From Symsagittifera roscoffensis (Eukaryota > Xenacoelomorpha > Acoela > Convolutidae), in NCBI RefSeq assembly GCF_963678635.1, contig NC_087069.1, forward strand, positions 53,108,251-53,172,250: DNA of 64,000 nucleotides. Direction: 5' to 3'. Numbering within the stretch: position 1 is the first letter of the stretch; every line of letters starts with the position of its first letter. The notes under the pieces were generated by a model. The model was not told where the DNA came from. It did not search any database and saw only the letters and a list, made by a program, of their open reading frames with translations. Positions 34,450 through 45,662 of this stretch are shown here, piece by piece. The position numbers and the translations under genes are program-made.

Positions 34450-34770
34450 AAAAGTCACGTCAGCTCAGGTTCTGACCAAGTTGAATCGAATTAAAATTTT
34501 TCAAAAAGTTCATCTAACGGGTTCAGGTCCCCCCCAATTACGATCGAAGGGTTCATCAGGTCCTCAGGTCCCCAGCTCAGGTCACCATTGAACAGGATCA
34601 AGTCCCCATGGAACCTGAACCTTCTTCGATCAGTCGATCTTAATTGGGGGATCATAAAGTAGGGAGATCAAAACTGGGCGGTCGATTATAACTGCAGTTA
34701 TTATCGAAACCTCGGTTATGATCGACCCATTTACGATCCCCCATTTATGATCAACCGACATCGAAGTCCC
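34450..34770. repeat. Foldback block of the 4-kb unit
   Basis: Two adjacent imperfect inverted repeats. In the first, CCCCAATTACGATCGAAGGG (about 34,532) pairs with the sequence ending TTAATTGGGGG near 34,650, and GGTTCAGG near 34,520 pairs with CCTGAACC near 34,614. In the second, GGGGGATCATAAA (34,645 on) pairs with GATCCCCCATTTATGATC ending near 34,756, and GGTCGATTATAAC pairs with GGTTATGATCGACC. It contains the perfect 14-base palindrome ATAACTGCAGTTAT. The CAGGTC word is repeated at least five times. The block is present in all units except unit 6. Confidence 0.75.
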
Positions 34771-34921
34771 CCAGATACAAGAGAGGATTTAAGTGTAAAC
34801 TCAAAACGTACTGAACTATTCATGATTTGGAAGAATAGAATGGTCATGAAGGATTATTTACCAAGTTAATTTAGCACGAGTTTTTTTTAAGTGAATAAAT
34901 GACCATGGCTTTCAGTTAAGG

Positions 34922-36106
34922 ATGACTCAATCACATAGCGAAATCAACTTATCAGGAGAGACATTTGAAACGATTCCCACAGCCATTTTAACCGAGATTC
35001 TTAATAACACAACCTAATTCAGACGAGCGAAAATTCAACGACGATTATCGACAGCACGCTATTTATAAAGTTGAAAGATTCTTCCAAGATCAGAAAGTGA
35101 AGATGGAACTAGAGCGAGTAGAAATTGCTCAGTAAGAGTGAAGGAGTGGATAACCAGAAATGCACCAAGCATGATTGCTGAAAAACCAAGACAGTTTCAA
35201 GAAGTGATGGCACCTATAGCAAAGTCGGACGAGGAAAAGCGTGATATGTTGCGAAATTACAAAAAAACCAAAAATCTGTATCGACTACTATGATGCAGAC
35301 TTCAACGAGTTCGCGAATATAGCCATACAGACTAAACAACGAAGTCTAGCAGTAACTGCAACAGTGCAGTTAACGGATGAGAAAACGGTGGATGATGAGA
35401 TTGATAATTCCGAATTGTCAAATCAGATCTCCAAACAGCATGTACAAACATCAAGTCCCCATGTCCAAACAACATCGAGAACCTATGTCCAAAAACATCA
35501 TCAGTTAGCAACATTGAACGAGCTAAGACTGTGAAGCTTGGTGACGTGAAGATGCAAATATTCAGGCTCAGGGGAGTCAATATTGTTGTTGTGAAGTTAC
35601 CAAAAACACTGAATCCTGAAAATCAGCTGGCCAATTTTGACGATTCATTCTTTTTGGGTGTGCAGGATCAAAATGTTGATAGTTTGTTTGTTTCGGGCGC
35701 GAAACTATGAAACATTCTGCCAGCACTCTATAACATCGATACGAGTGAATATCATTGTATTGGCTTTCTGATACGATCGAACGGCCTCACCAGCTTCCGA
35801 AATTTGGCTCGCATGAAGCCGATAACCGTGTACAAAGATATAACTCAGCGGTTTTTGGTGTTTCGCCCATGTCACATCGTTACGCTATACGCAAACAATG
35901 TCAAAAGCTCAACCAAAATCTGTGCCAGTGTTTTACAGAAGGTTAAATTTCCCCTAATGGTACGCTCGAATCGGATCTCTAGGACGATAAAAAATCTTAG
36001 CGTTGAAAGCGCCCGGAATCTCGTCGTCAGAGTGATACCTCGATCCAAAAACCAAGCTTGGAACGCAATTCCTTTCTTGCCAGCAAAGAAAATTAAACGA
36101 ACTATA
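34922..36106 (+). pseudogene. Coding region D, unit 1 (unknown, decayed)
   Basis: The ATG at 34,922 follows GGCTTTCAGTTAAGG, an acceptor-like site. Three successive frames across the units read MTQSHSAINLSGETFETIP, then a charged helical stretch (KVKMELERVEMAQKEVKEW, IAKSDEEKRE), then DVDFNEFANIAKQTKQRS and KHHQLATLNE. A long last frame, with one shared stop, contains KPITVYKDITQRFLVFRPC and GARNLVVRVIP. An alternative frame in the last part has CEKCQ and CQYCKERYI. Breaks fall at similar places in all units, so most decay predates the amplification. No family is recognised. Unit 1 adds its own frameshift near 35,133. Confidence 0.5.
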
Positions 36107-36196
36107 ATACTTTTCAAACTAAAAATTTTTACTCAACTCTTTCGATGTTCAGCTTATTATTTTAATTTTCTTACTATTTTTGACAGTTTATGAAGC

Positions 36197-36402
36197 TGAG
36201 ACATGTGGTCTCTGCTGTGACTCAGGTCAAAGGCAACCATTTATTACAAATCGGAAAACTATACTAGAAAAATTAATAACGCCAAGACCGCTGGTCTCTG
36301 CGGTGACTCAGGTCACAAAGCAACAGAGTTTTACAAATCGAAGCCCTAGACTAGACTTTTGGAAGTGCTAAGACCACTGGTCTCTGCGGTGACTCAGGTC
36401 AC
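36197..36402 (+). repeat. Three ~85-bp Cys/His motif repeats (unit 1)
   Basis: GGTCTCTGCNGTGACTCAGG plus TCA recurs near 36,207, 36,292 and 36,377. Translated, the first reads ETCGLCCDSGHKGNH in the intact units; the next two read AKTAGLCGDSGHQATE and AKTTGLCGDSGHEK. The C-x-x-C-x4-GH pattern resembles half a zinc knuckle, but the last ligand is missing. Each copy has the imperfect palindrome GTGACTCAGGTCAC (unit 1 copy 1 lost a base). Confidence 0.6.
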
Positions 36403-36708
36403 GAAAAGTATACATTTTATATACACATCCGACTTTTTGTTACTGGAAACTGAGTTATAAAATTATGAAAAACTACAACAGACTACGTTAGACAAATAAA
36501 TATACGTTGATAAACTCTTAAAATTGTACCTATATAAACACAAGTCAATTTGATCCATGAAAACTTGATAAAATTAAAAGTTTTATAGTTTGAAAAGCTT
36601 GCTTCAAAAAATTCAAAAGTGTTTTTTTTTCTAATTTATGACAGTTTCTAACTATCTGTTTATAGTCTGATTAAGTCACTTAAGAATATTTGCTTCTGTA
36701 GTTTTCAG

Positions 36709-37172
36709 ATGTCCAAATCATTTATCTGCAAGTGTTTGATTGAGGCGGATGCTCAAGTCGCTTCAGAAGAGCTCTGCGCGTTTGAACGGAAGCCAATGCA
36801 CCTGGAGGCTAGCGAGGTAGAAGAACTGCAGGCGGAACCAGATTTCAAGAAGGCGAGGCAGGACATGGCATGTTTGTACAGGGATGCGAGGAAGAATGAA
36901 CTAAGTTGAATGTGGACAAATACGGAGGATTTTGTCTGTTCAACAAGACGGGCAAGAGGATCAAGCCCAGACTGCAACCTCTGGACCATCCTGTGGGCGC
37001 GCAGAAGGAGATCCCGGCTGAGTTGCAGGGACAGATCTCCAATTTCTCCGTCATTGTGGGCTCCAGTGTGCAGAAGAAGGAACATGTGCTGCCCGGGCCA
37101 TTGAGGTATGTGAACCACTCGTGCTCCCCCAACACAGTGTACTTCACTGGCTGCACACACTGCTTGGATTAA
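36709..37172 (+). pseudogene. Truncated SET-domain-like block, unit 1 (NHSC kept)
   Basis: It starts MSKSFICKCLIEAD right after TTCTGTAGTTTTCAG, a good acceptor. GGFGLFNKTGKRIK resembles the N-terminal G-x-G-LF of SET domains, and GPLRYVNHSCSPNTVYF carries the R-[FY]-[IV]-NHSC-x-PN signature that forms part of the active site and pseudoknot of SET methyltransferases. The C-terminal GE-E-x-x-x-Y motif is absent. The frame is broken by a 1-base loss near 36,902 (GAACTAAGTTG). The block is visibly richer in G and C than its surroundings, as expected of a captured real exon. Confidence 0.6.
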
Positions 37173-37450
37173 AAAGATTTTCGCGAACCGATTCAGTCTA
37201 TGAAATAACTTGCAACATTTCAAAACTTCGTTGCTTCAAAAAAGCTTGCTTAGAAAACTTGAAAATTGCGAGAACTGATTCAAAATATGAAATGACTTGA
37301 AATAATTCTGAGCTTCATAGCTTGAATAGATTGCTTAGAAAATCTTAAAGTTTTTGCGAACCGAATTGGTCCACGAAATAACTCAATATATTTCAAAACT
37401 TCATAGCTTGCTTCAAAAAACTTATCAATTTTCGCGAACCGATTCAATAT
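37173..37450. repeat. Reverse-oriented ~100-bp minisatellite in unit 1
   Basis: Words CGCGAACCGATTCA, TATGAAATAACTTG, AAAACTTCGTAGCTT and AAGCTTGCTTAGAAAA are the reverse complements of those making up the 5.6-7.3 kb minisatellite. About three units are present, and the block recurs in every 4-kb unit that reaches this part. Confidence 0.75.
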
Positions 37451-37479
37451 CGTAGCTTAATACTTAATTTCTTTTTCTT

Positions 37480-40400
37480 AGACAATCCAAGGAACTAGAA
37501 AGTTTCATGCTGAAATCTCGAAAAAAAATCATCTTTTTTCATCGATTTTTACTGATTTTTTTTCTTCCGGACAAAGTATCAAATCTTATTTCTCGGTAGT
37601 AACAATCAGCAAATATCAACCAAGTTCAAGAAAAAACAGAATCAAAACTCTATCAAATATTTCAAAATTGGTCTTTTTAGTCTTCAGGACATTTTTTGTC
37701 CTTTTTTTAAATTTGAAAATCTCATTAAAAAATTTCTCAACAACTAGAAATTGTTTAGAAATGATATTTATACCAAAAAAAGCCCTGTGTAGGTTCTTTC
37801 TAGCTGTATGTATAAAATTAAAAATCTACTTTTTGAAAATTTATATTTTTTTTTGCATTTTTTCCGAGTAACCGCCAAAAACCGTTTTTTTTTTGGATAC
37901 ACGACCCAACGGATAACCATCACAACTATTCAAATTTTTTCTCCTTGATTTTAAAAGTTTTTTGAAAGAACTCTTCAAGAGCTTTCTTAAATTATATAAT
38001 ACTATATATAGTTTCTTTCGGAACTTAGAGAAAATAGACATTTTTGGGTCGAAAACGGCTGTTTTCCTACTTTTTTTGCTAAGAACCCAGAAAAAAAGTT
38101 TGATTAAATTGATTAAAATGATCAAAGTTCGATTTCCAGACAAAAGATCGCTATGCATGGTCGAATGAGTCATCTTTGCAACCGATTGGTTGCAAAATGG
38201 ACGCGTCCCTAAAACTCCGGAAAAATCGTGTGTTTGAAGATTTTTTGGGTGGCATCTATCGAAAAAACTCATTGCCCCTAGAGCTTACGAATGCTATCTC
38301 TAAAGTTTTATTTGGGTTGGAAACTGTGCTGGCGTGAAAGATCAATTTCGACCGCAACGAAGATTTTTTGAATTTAAGATATAGCTTAATAAATTCCTGG
38401 AAAGTTGTAGAATGCAGTGCAAGTGTTTTTGATAGTTCTTCATTGACGAAAAAGTTCAAAGTCACGTCAGCTCAGGTTCTGACCAAGTTGAATCGAATTA
38501 AAATTTTTTAAAACGTCATCTAACGGGTTCAGGTCCCCCCAATTACGATCGAAGGGTTCATCAGGTCCTCATGTCCCCAGCTCAGGTCACCATTGAACGG
38601 GATCAAGTCCCCATGGAACCTGAACCTTCTTCGATCAGTCGATCTTAATTGGGGGATCATAAAGTAGGGAGATCAAAACTGAGCGGTCGATTATAACTGC
38701 AGTTATTATCGAAACCTCGGTTATGATCGACCAATTTACGATCCCCCATTTATGATCAACCGACATCGAAGTCCCCCAGATAAAAGGAAGGATTTAAGGG
38801 TAAATTCAAAGCGTACTGAACTATTCATGATTTGGAAGAATAGAATGGTCATGAAGGATTATTTACCAAGTTAATTAGGCACGAGTTTTTTTAAAGTGAA
38901 TAAATGACCAGGGCTTTCAGTTAAGGAAGACTCAATCACAAAGCGCAATCAACTTTTCAGGAGAGACATTTGAAACGATTACCACAGCAATTTTAACCGA
39001 GATTCTTAAAATCTCAACCCAATTCAGACAAGCGAAAATTGAACGACGAACATCGACAGCACGCTATTTATAAAGGTCAAAGATTCTTCCAAGATCAGAA
39101 AGTGAAGATGGAACTAGAGCGAGTAGAAATGGTTCAGAAAGAGGTGAAGGAGTGGATAACCAGAAATGCACCAAGCATGATTGCTGAAAAACAAAGACAG
39201 TTTCAAGAAGTGATGGCACCTATAGCAAAGTCGGACGAGGAAAAGCGTGAAAACGCGAAATTACAAAAAAACCAAAAATCTATCGACGACTATGATGTAG
39301 ACTTCAACGAGTTCGCGAATATAGCCAAACAGACTAAACAACGAAGTCTAGCAGTAACTGCAACAGTGCATTAAACGGATGAAAAAACGGTGGATGATGA
39401 GATTGATAATTCCGAATTGTCAAATCAGATCTCCAAACAGCATGTACAAACATCAAGTGCCCATGTCCAAACAACATCGAGAACCTATGTCCAAAAACAT
39501 CATCAGTTAGCAACATTGAGCGAGCCAAGACTGTGAAGCTTGGTGACGTGAAGATGCAAATATTCCGGCTCAGAGGAGTCAATGTTGTTGTTGTGAAGTT
39601 ACCAAAAACACTGAATCCTGAAAATCAGCTGGCCAATTTTGACGATTCATTCTTTTTGGGTGTGCAGGATCAAAATGTTGATAGTTTGTTTGTTTCGGGC
39701 GCGAAACTATAAAACATTCTGCCAGCACTCTATAACATCGATACAAGTGAATATCATTGTATTGGCTTTCTGATACGATCAAACGGCCTCACCAGCTTCC
39801 GAAATTTGGCTCGCATGAAGCCGATAACCGTGTACAAAGATATAACTCAGCGGTTTTTGGTGTTTCGCCCATGTCACATCGTTACGCTATATGCGAAAAA
39901 TGTCAAAAGCTCAACCAAAATCTGTGCCAGTATTGTAAAGAGCGTTATATTTCCCCTAATGGTACGCTCGAATCGGATCTCTCGGACGATTAAAAAGCTT
40001 AGTGTTGAAGGCGCCCGGAATCTCGTCGTCAGAGTGATACCTCGATACCAAAACCAAGCTTGGAACGCAATTCCTTTCTTGCCAGCAAAGCAAATTAAAT
40101 GAACTATGATGCTTTTCAAACTAAAAGTTTTTACTCAACTCTTTCGATGTTCAGCTTATTCTATTGATTTCCTTAGTAGTTTTGACAGTTTATGAAGCTG
40201 AGACCTGTGGTCTCTGCTGTGACTCAGGTCACAAAGGCAACCATTTATTACAAATCGGAAAACTATACTAGAAAATTTAATAACGCCAAGACCGCTGGTC
40301 TCTGCGGTGACTCAGGTCACCAAGCAACAGAGTTTTACAAATCGAAGCCCTAGACTAAATTTTTGGAAACGCTAAGACCACTGGTCCCTGCGGTGACTCA

Positions 40401-41419
40401 GGTCACACAAACAGTATACAATTTATATACACATCCGACTTTTTTTGCTACTGGAAACTAAGTTATAAAATTATGAAAAACTACAACAGACTACGTTAGA
40501 CAAATAAATATACGTTGATATACTCTTATAATGGTACCTATATAAACACAAGTCGATTTGCTCCATGAAAACTTGATAAAATTAAAAGTTTTATAGTTTG
40601 AATAGCTTGCTTCAAAAAATTCAAAAGTGTTTTTTTTTCTAATTTATGACAGTTTCTAACTATCTGTTTATAGTCTGATTAAGTCACTTAAGAATATTTG
40701 CTTCTGTAGTTTTCTGCGCGTTTGAACGGAAGCCAGAGCGCATGATGCACCTGGAGGCTAGCGAGGTAGAAGAACTGCAGGCGGAACCAGATTTCAAGAA
40801 GGCGAGGCAGGACATGGCATGTTTGTACAGGGATGCGAGGAAGAATGAACTTAAGTAGTTGAATGTGGACAAATACGGAGGATTTGGTCTGTTCAACAAG
40901 ACGGGCAAGAGGATCAAGCCCAGACTGCAACCTCTGGACGATCCTGTGGGCGTGCAGAAGGAGATCCCGGCTGAGTTGCAGGGACAGATCTCCGATTTCT
41001 CTGTCATCGTGGGCTCCAGTGTGCAGAAGAAGGAACATGTGCTGCTCGGGCCATTGAGGTCGTGGTCCCCCAACACATTGTACTTCACTGGCTGCACACA
41101 CTGCTTGGTTTAAAAAGATTTTCGCGAACCGATTCAGTCTATGAAATAACTTGCAACATTTCAAAACTTCGTAGCTTCAAAAAGCTTGCTTAGAAAACTT
41201 GAAAATTGCGAGAACTGATTCAAAATATGCAATGACTTGAAACAATTCTGAGCTTCATAGCTTGAATAGATTGCTTAGAAAATCTTAAAGTTTTTCCGAA
41301 CCGAATTGGTCCACGAAATAACTCAATATATTTCAAAACTTCATAGCTTGCTTCAAAAAACTTATCAATTTTCGCGAACCGATTCAATATCGTAGCTTAA
41401 TACTTAATTTCTTTTTCTT
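37480..41419 (+). repeat. 4-kb tandem unit 2 (3,940 bp)
   Basis: Same order of parts as unit 1. The D-region start codon is lost (AAGACTC for ATGACTC near 38,925). Region D spans about 38,925-40,102 and the Cys/His repeats 40,200-40,412. Confidence 0.9.
40713..41112 (+). pseudogene. SET-like block, unit 2
   Basis: About 60 bases covering the acceptor AG, the start codon and the first ~18 codons are deleted (TAGTTTTC joins TGCGCG). An inserted TAG follows AACTTAAG near 40,857. The 12 bases coding YVNH are also missing: the sequence reads LRSWSPNT. Confidence 0.65.
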
Positions 41420-43093
41420 AGACAATCCAAGGAACTAGAAAATTTCATGCTGAAATCTCGAAAAAAAATCATCTTTTTTCATCGATTTTTACTGATTTTT
41501 TTTCTTCCGGACATAAAGTATCAAATCTTATTTCTCGGTAGTCACATTCAGCAAATATCAACCAAATTCAAGAAAAAACAGAATCAAAACTCGTTCAAAT
41601 ATTTCCAATTTGGTCAAAACTTTTTAGTCTTCAGGACATTTTTTGTCCTTTTTTTAAATTTGAAAATCTCATTAAAAATTTCTCAACAACTAGAAACTGT
41701 TTAGAAAAGATGTTTATACCAAAAAAAGCCCTGTGTAGGTTCTTTCTAGCCGTAAGTATAAAATTATAAATTTACTTTTGGAAAATTTATATTTTTGCAT
41801 TTTTTCCGAGTAACCACTAAAAACGCCATTTTTGGATACCCGACACAACGGATAACCATCAAAACTATTCAAATTTTTTCTCCTTGATTTTAAAATTTTT
41901 TTGAAATAACTCTTCAAGAGGTTTCTTAATTTATATAATACTATATATAGTTTCTTTCGGAACTTAGAGAAAATAGACATTTTTGGGTCGAAAACGGCTG
42001 TTTTCCTACTTTTTTGCTAAGAACCCAGAAAAAAAGTTTGATTAAAATGATCAAAGTTCGATTTCCAGACATAATATGGTCTTTGTAATCGCTATGCATG
42101 GTCGAATAAGTCATCTTTGCAACCGATTGGTTGCAAAATGGACGCGTCCCTAAAACTCCGGAAAAATCGTGTGTTTGAAGATTTTTTGGGTGGCATCTAT
42201 CGAAAAAACTCATTGCCCCTAGAGCTTACGAGTGCTATCTTTAAAGTTTCATTTGGGTTGGAAACTGTGCTGGCGTGAAAGATCAATTTCGACCGCAACG
42301 AAGAGCAAGTGTTTTTGATAGTTCTTCATTGACGAAAAAATTCTAAAGTCACGTCAACTCAGGTTCTGACCAAGTTGAATCGAATTAAAATTTCTTAAAA
42401 CGTCATCTAACGGGTTCAGGTCCCCCCAATTACGATCGAAGGGTTCATCAGGTCCTCAGGTCCCCAGCTCAGGTCACCATTGAACGGGATCAAGTCCCCA
42501 TGGAACCTGAAATTTCTTCGATCAGTCGATCTCAATTGGGGGATCATAAAATAGGGAGATCAAAACTGGGCGGTCGATTATAACTGCAGTTATTATCGAA
42601 ACCTCGGTTATGATCGACCAATTTACGATCCCCCATTTATGATCAACCGACATCGAAGTCCCCCAGATACAACGAAGAACTTAAGGGTAAATTCAAAACG
42701 TACTGAACTATTCATGATTTGGAAGAATAGAATGGTCATGAAGGATTATTTACCAAGTTAATTTAGCACTAGTTTTTTTTAAGTGAATAAATGACCAAGG
42801 CTTTCAGTTAAGGATGACTCAATCACATAGCGAAATCAACTTATCAGGAGAGACATTTGAAACGATTCCCACAGCAATTATAACCGAGATTTTTAATAAC
42901 ACAACCCAATTCAGACAAGCGAAAATTCAACGACGAACATCGACAGCACGCTATTCATAAAGTTCAGAGATTCTTCCAAGATCAGAAAGTGAAGATGGAA
43001 CTAGAGCGAGTAGAAATGGCTCAGAAAGAGTGAAGGAGTGGATAACCAGAAATGCACCAAGCAAGATTGCTGAAAAACAAAGACAGTTTCAAG

Positions 43094-43700
43094 AAAAGTC
43101 GGACGAGGAAAAGCAAGAAAAACGCGAAATTACAAAAAACCAAATATCTGTATCGACGACTATGTAGACTTCAACGAGTTTGCGAATATAGCCAAACAGA
43201 CTAAACAACGAAGTCTAGCAGTAACTGCAACAGTGCAGTTAACGGATGAGAAAACGGTGGATGATGAGATTGATAATTCCGAATTGTCAAATCAATTCGG
43301 ACGAGGAAAAGCGTGATATGTTGCGAAATTACAAAAAACCAAAAATCTGTATCGACTACTATGATGCAGACTTCAACGAGTTCGCGAATATAACCATAAA
43401 GACTAAACAACGAAGTCTAGCAGTAACTGCAACAGTGCAGTTACGGATGAGAAAACGGTGGATGATGAGATTGATAATTCCGAATTGTCAAATCAATTCG
43501 GACGAGGAAAAGCGTGATATGTTGCGAAATTACAAAAAACCAAAAATCTGTATCGACTACTATGATGCAGACTTCAACGAGTTCGCGAATATAGCCATAC
43601 AGACTTAACAACGAAGTCTAGCAGTAACTGCAACAGTGCAGTTAACGGATGAGAAAACGGTGGATGATGAGATTGATAATTCCGAATTGTCAAATCAGAT
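43094..43700 (+). repeat. ~208-bp triplication inside region D of unit 3
   Basis: GACGAGGAAAAGC recurs near 43,098, 43,298 and 43,506. Each copy is followed by the DADFNEFANI coding stretch and then GATTGATAATTCCGAATTG. Copies 2 and 3 are nearly identical, so the event is recent. They generate a 120-codon open frame at 43,246-43,608 that reads the repeat twice; this is a by-product. Confidence 0.85.
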
Positions 43701-44894
43701 CTTCAAACAGCATGTACAAACATCAAGTGCCCATGTCCAAACAACATCGAGAACCTATGTCCAAAAACATCATCAGTTAGCAACATTGAACGAGCCAAGA
43801 ACGTGAAGCTTGGTGACGTGAAGATGCAAATATTCAGGCTCAGAGGAGTCAATGTTGTTGTTGTGAAGTTACCAAAAACACTGAATCCTGAAAATCAGCT
43901 GGCCAATTTTGGCTATTCATTCTTTTTGGGTGTGCAGGATCAAAATGTTGATAGTTTGTTTGTTTCGGGCGCGAAACTATAAAACATTCTGCCAGCACTC
44001 TATAACATCGATACGAGTGAATATCATTGTATTGGCTTTCTGATACGATCAAACGGCCTCACCAGCTTCCGAAATTTGGCTCGCATGAAGCCGATAACCG
44101 TGTACAAAGATATAACTCAGCGGTTTTTGGTGTTTCGCCCATGTCACATCGTTACGCTATACGCGAAAAATGTCAAAAGCTCAACCAAAATCTGTGCCAG
44201 TATTGTAAAGAGCGTTATATTTCCCCTAATGGTACGCTCGAATCGGATCTCTCGGACGATAAAAAATCTTAGCGTTGAAGGCGCCCGGAATCTCGTCGTC
44301 AGAGTGATACCTGGATCCCAAAACCACGCTTGGAACGCAATTCCTTTCTTGCCAGCAAAGAAAATTAAATGAACTATGATGCTTTTCAAACTAAAGTTTT
44401 TACTCAACTCTTTCGATGTTCAGCTTATTCTATTGACTTCCTTAGTAGTTTTGACAGTTTATGAAGCTGAGACCTGTGGTCTCTGCGGTGACTCAGGTCA
44501 CCAAGCAACAGAGTTTTACAAATCGAAGCCCTAGAGTAGATTTTTGGAAACGCTAAGACCACTGGTCTCTGCGGTGACTCAGGTCATGAAAAGTATACAT
44601 TTTATATACACATACTACTTTTTTTGTTACTGGAAACTAAGTTATAAAATTATGAAAAACTACAACAGACTACGTTAGACAAAAAAAAATATACGTTGAT
44701 ATACTCTTATCATGGTACCTATATAAACACAAGTCGATTTGCTCCATGAAAACTCGATAAAATTAAAAGTTTTATTGTTTGAATAGCTTGCTTCAAAAAA
44801 TTCAAAAGTGTTTTTACTAATTTATGAAAGTTTCTAACTATCTGTTTATAGTCTGATTAAGTCACTTAAGAATATTTGCTTCGAAAGTTTTCAG

Positions 44895-45354
44895 ATGTCC
44901 GAATCATTTATCTGCAAGTGTTTGATTGAGGCGGATGATCAAGTCGCTTCAGAAGAGCTCTGCGCGTTTGAACGAAGCCAGAGCGCATGATGCACCTGGA
45001 TGCTAGCGAGGTAGAAGAACTGCAGACGGAACCAGATTTCAAGAAGGCGAGGCAGTACATGGCATGTTTGTACAGGGATGCGAGGAAGAATGAACTCAAG
45101 TTGAATGTGGACAAATACGGAGGATTTGGTCTGTTCAACAAGACGGGCAAGAGGATCAAGCCCAGACTGCAACCTCTGGACGATCCTGTGGGCGTGCAGA
45201 AGGAGATCCCGGCTGAGTTGCAGGGACAGATCTCCGATTTCTCTGTCATCGTGGGCTCCAGTGTGCAGAAGAAGAAACATGTGCTGCTCGGGCCATTGAG
45301 GTCGTGTTCCCCCAACACAGTGTACTTCACTGGCTGCACACACTGCTTGGTTTA
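44895..45354 (+). pseudogene. SET-like block, unit 3
   Basis: Starts MSESFICKC after an acceptor-like TTTTCAG. A 1-base loss near 44,972 (GAACGAAGCC) breaks the frame. From 44,987 the frame is open for 122 codons to the end, reading LRSCSPNTVYF (YVNH deleted). Confidence 0.65.
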
Positions 45355-45662
45355 AAAAGATTTTCACGAACCGATTCAGTCTATGAAATAACTTGCAACA
45401 ATTAAAAACTTCGTAGCTTCAAAAAAGCTTGCTTAGAAAACTTGAAAATTGCGAGAACTGATTCAAAATATGAAATGACTTGAAATAATTCTGAGCTTCA
45501 TAGCTTGAATAGATTGCTTAGAAAATCTTAAAGTTTTTGCGAACCGAATTGGTCCACGAAATAACTCAATATATTTCAAAACTTCATAGCTTGCTTCAAA
45601 AAACTTATCAATTTTCGCGAGCCGATTCAATATCGTAGCTTAATACCTAATTTCTTTTTCTT

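Larger units (their letters stand above)
33471..37479 (+). repeat. 4-kb tandem unit 1 (4,009 bp)
   Basis: Unit phase is set at AGACAATCCAAGGAACT. Order of parts: AT-rich block; hairpin at 34,164-34,185; foldback block 34,450-34,770; decayed coding region D (34,922-36,106); Cys/His 85-bp repeats (36,197-36,402); intron-like DNA ending TTTTCAG; SET-like block (36,709-37,172); minisatellite (37,173-37,450). This unit alone keeps the intact NHSC signature in the SET-like block. Confidence 0.9.
41420..45662 (+). repeat. 4-kb tandem unit 3 (4,243 bp)
   Basis: Longer than its sisters because of a local triplication in region D (43,094-43,700). It has only two of the three 85-bp Cys/His repeats (44,465-44,590), as if copies 1 and 2 had recombined. 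Region D spans about 42,814-44,372. Confidence 0.9.

Noticed and set aside
36753-37223. Long minus-strand open frames (up to 158 codons) opposite the SET-like blocks in every unit
   Set aside because: They mirror a G+C-richer coding block, are rich in Leu, Ser and Arg as antisense frames usually are, and carry no motif. The plus strand carries the NHSC-x-PN and G-x-G-LF motifs.
39806-40102. Treating each open piece of region D as a separate gene
   Set aside because: The pieces join in order across frames, and breaks recur at the same places in all units, so they are one decayed coding region.
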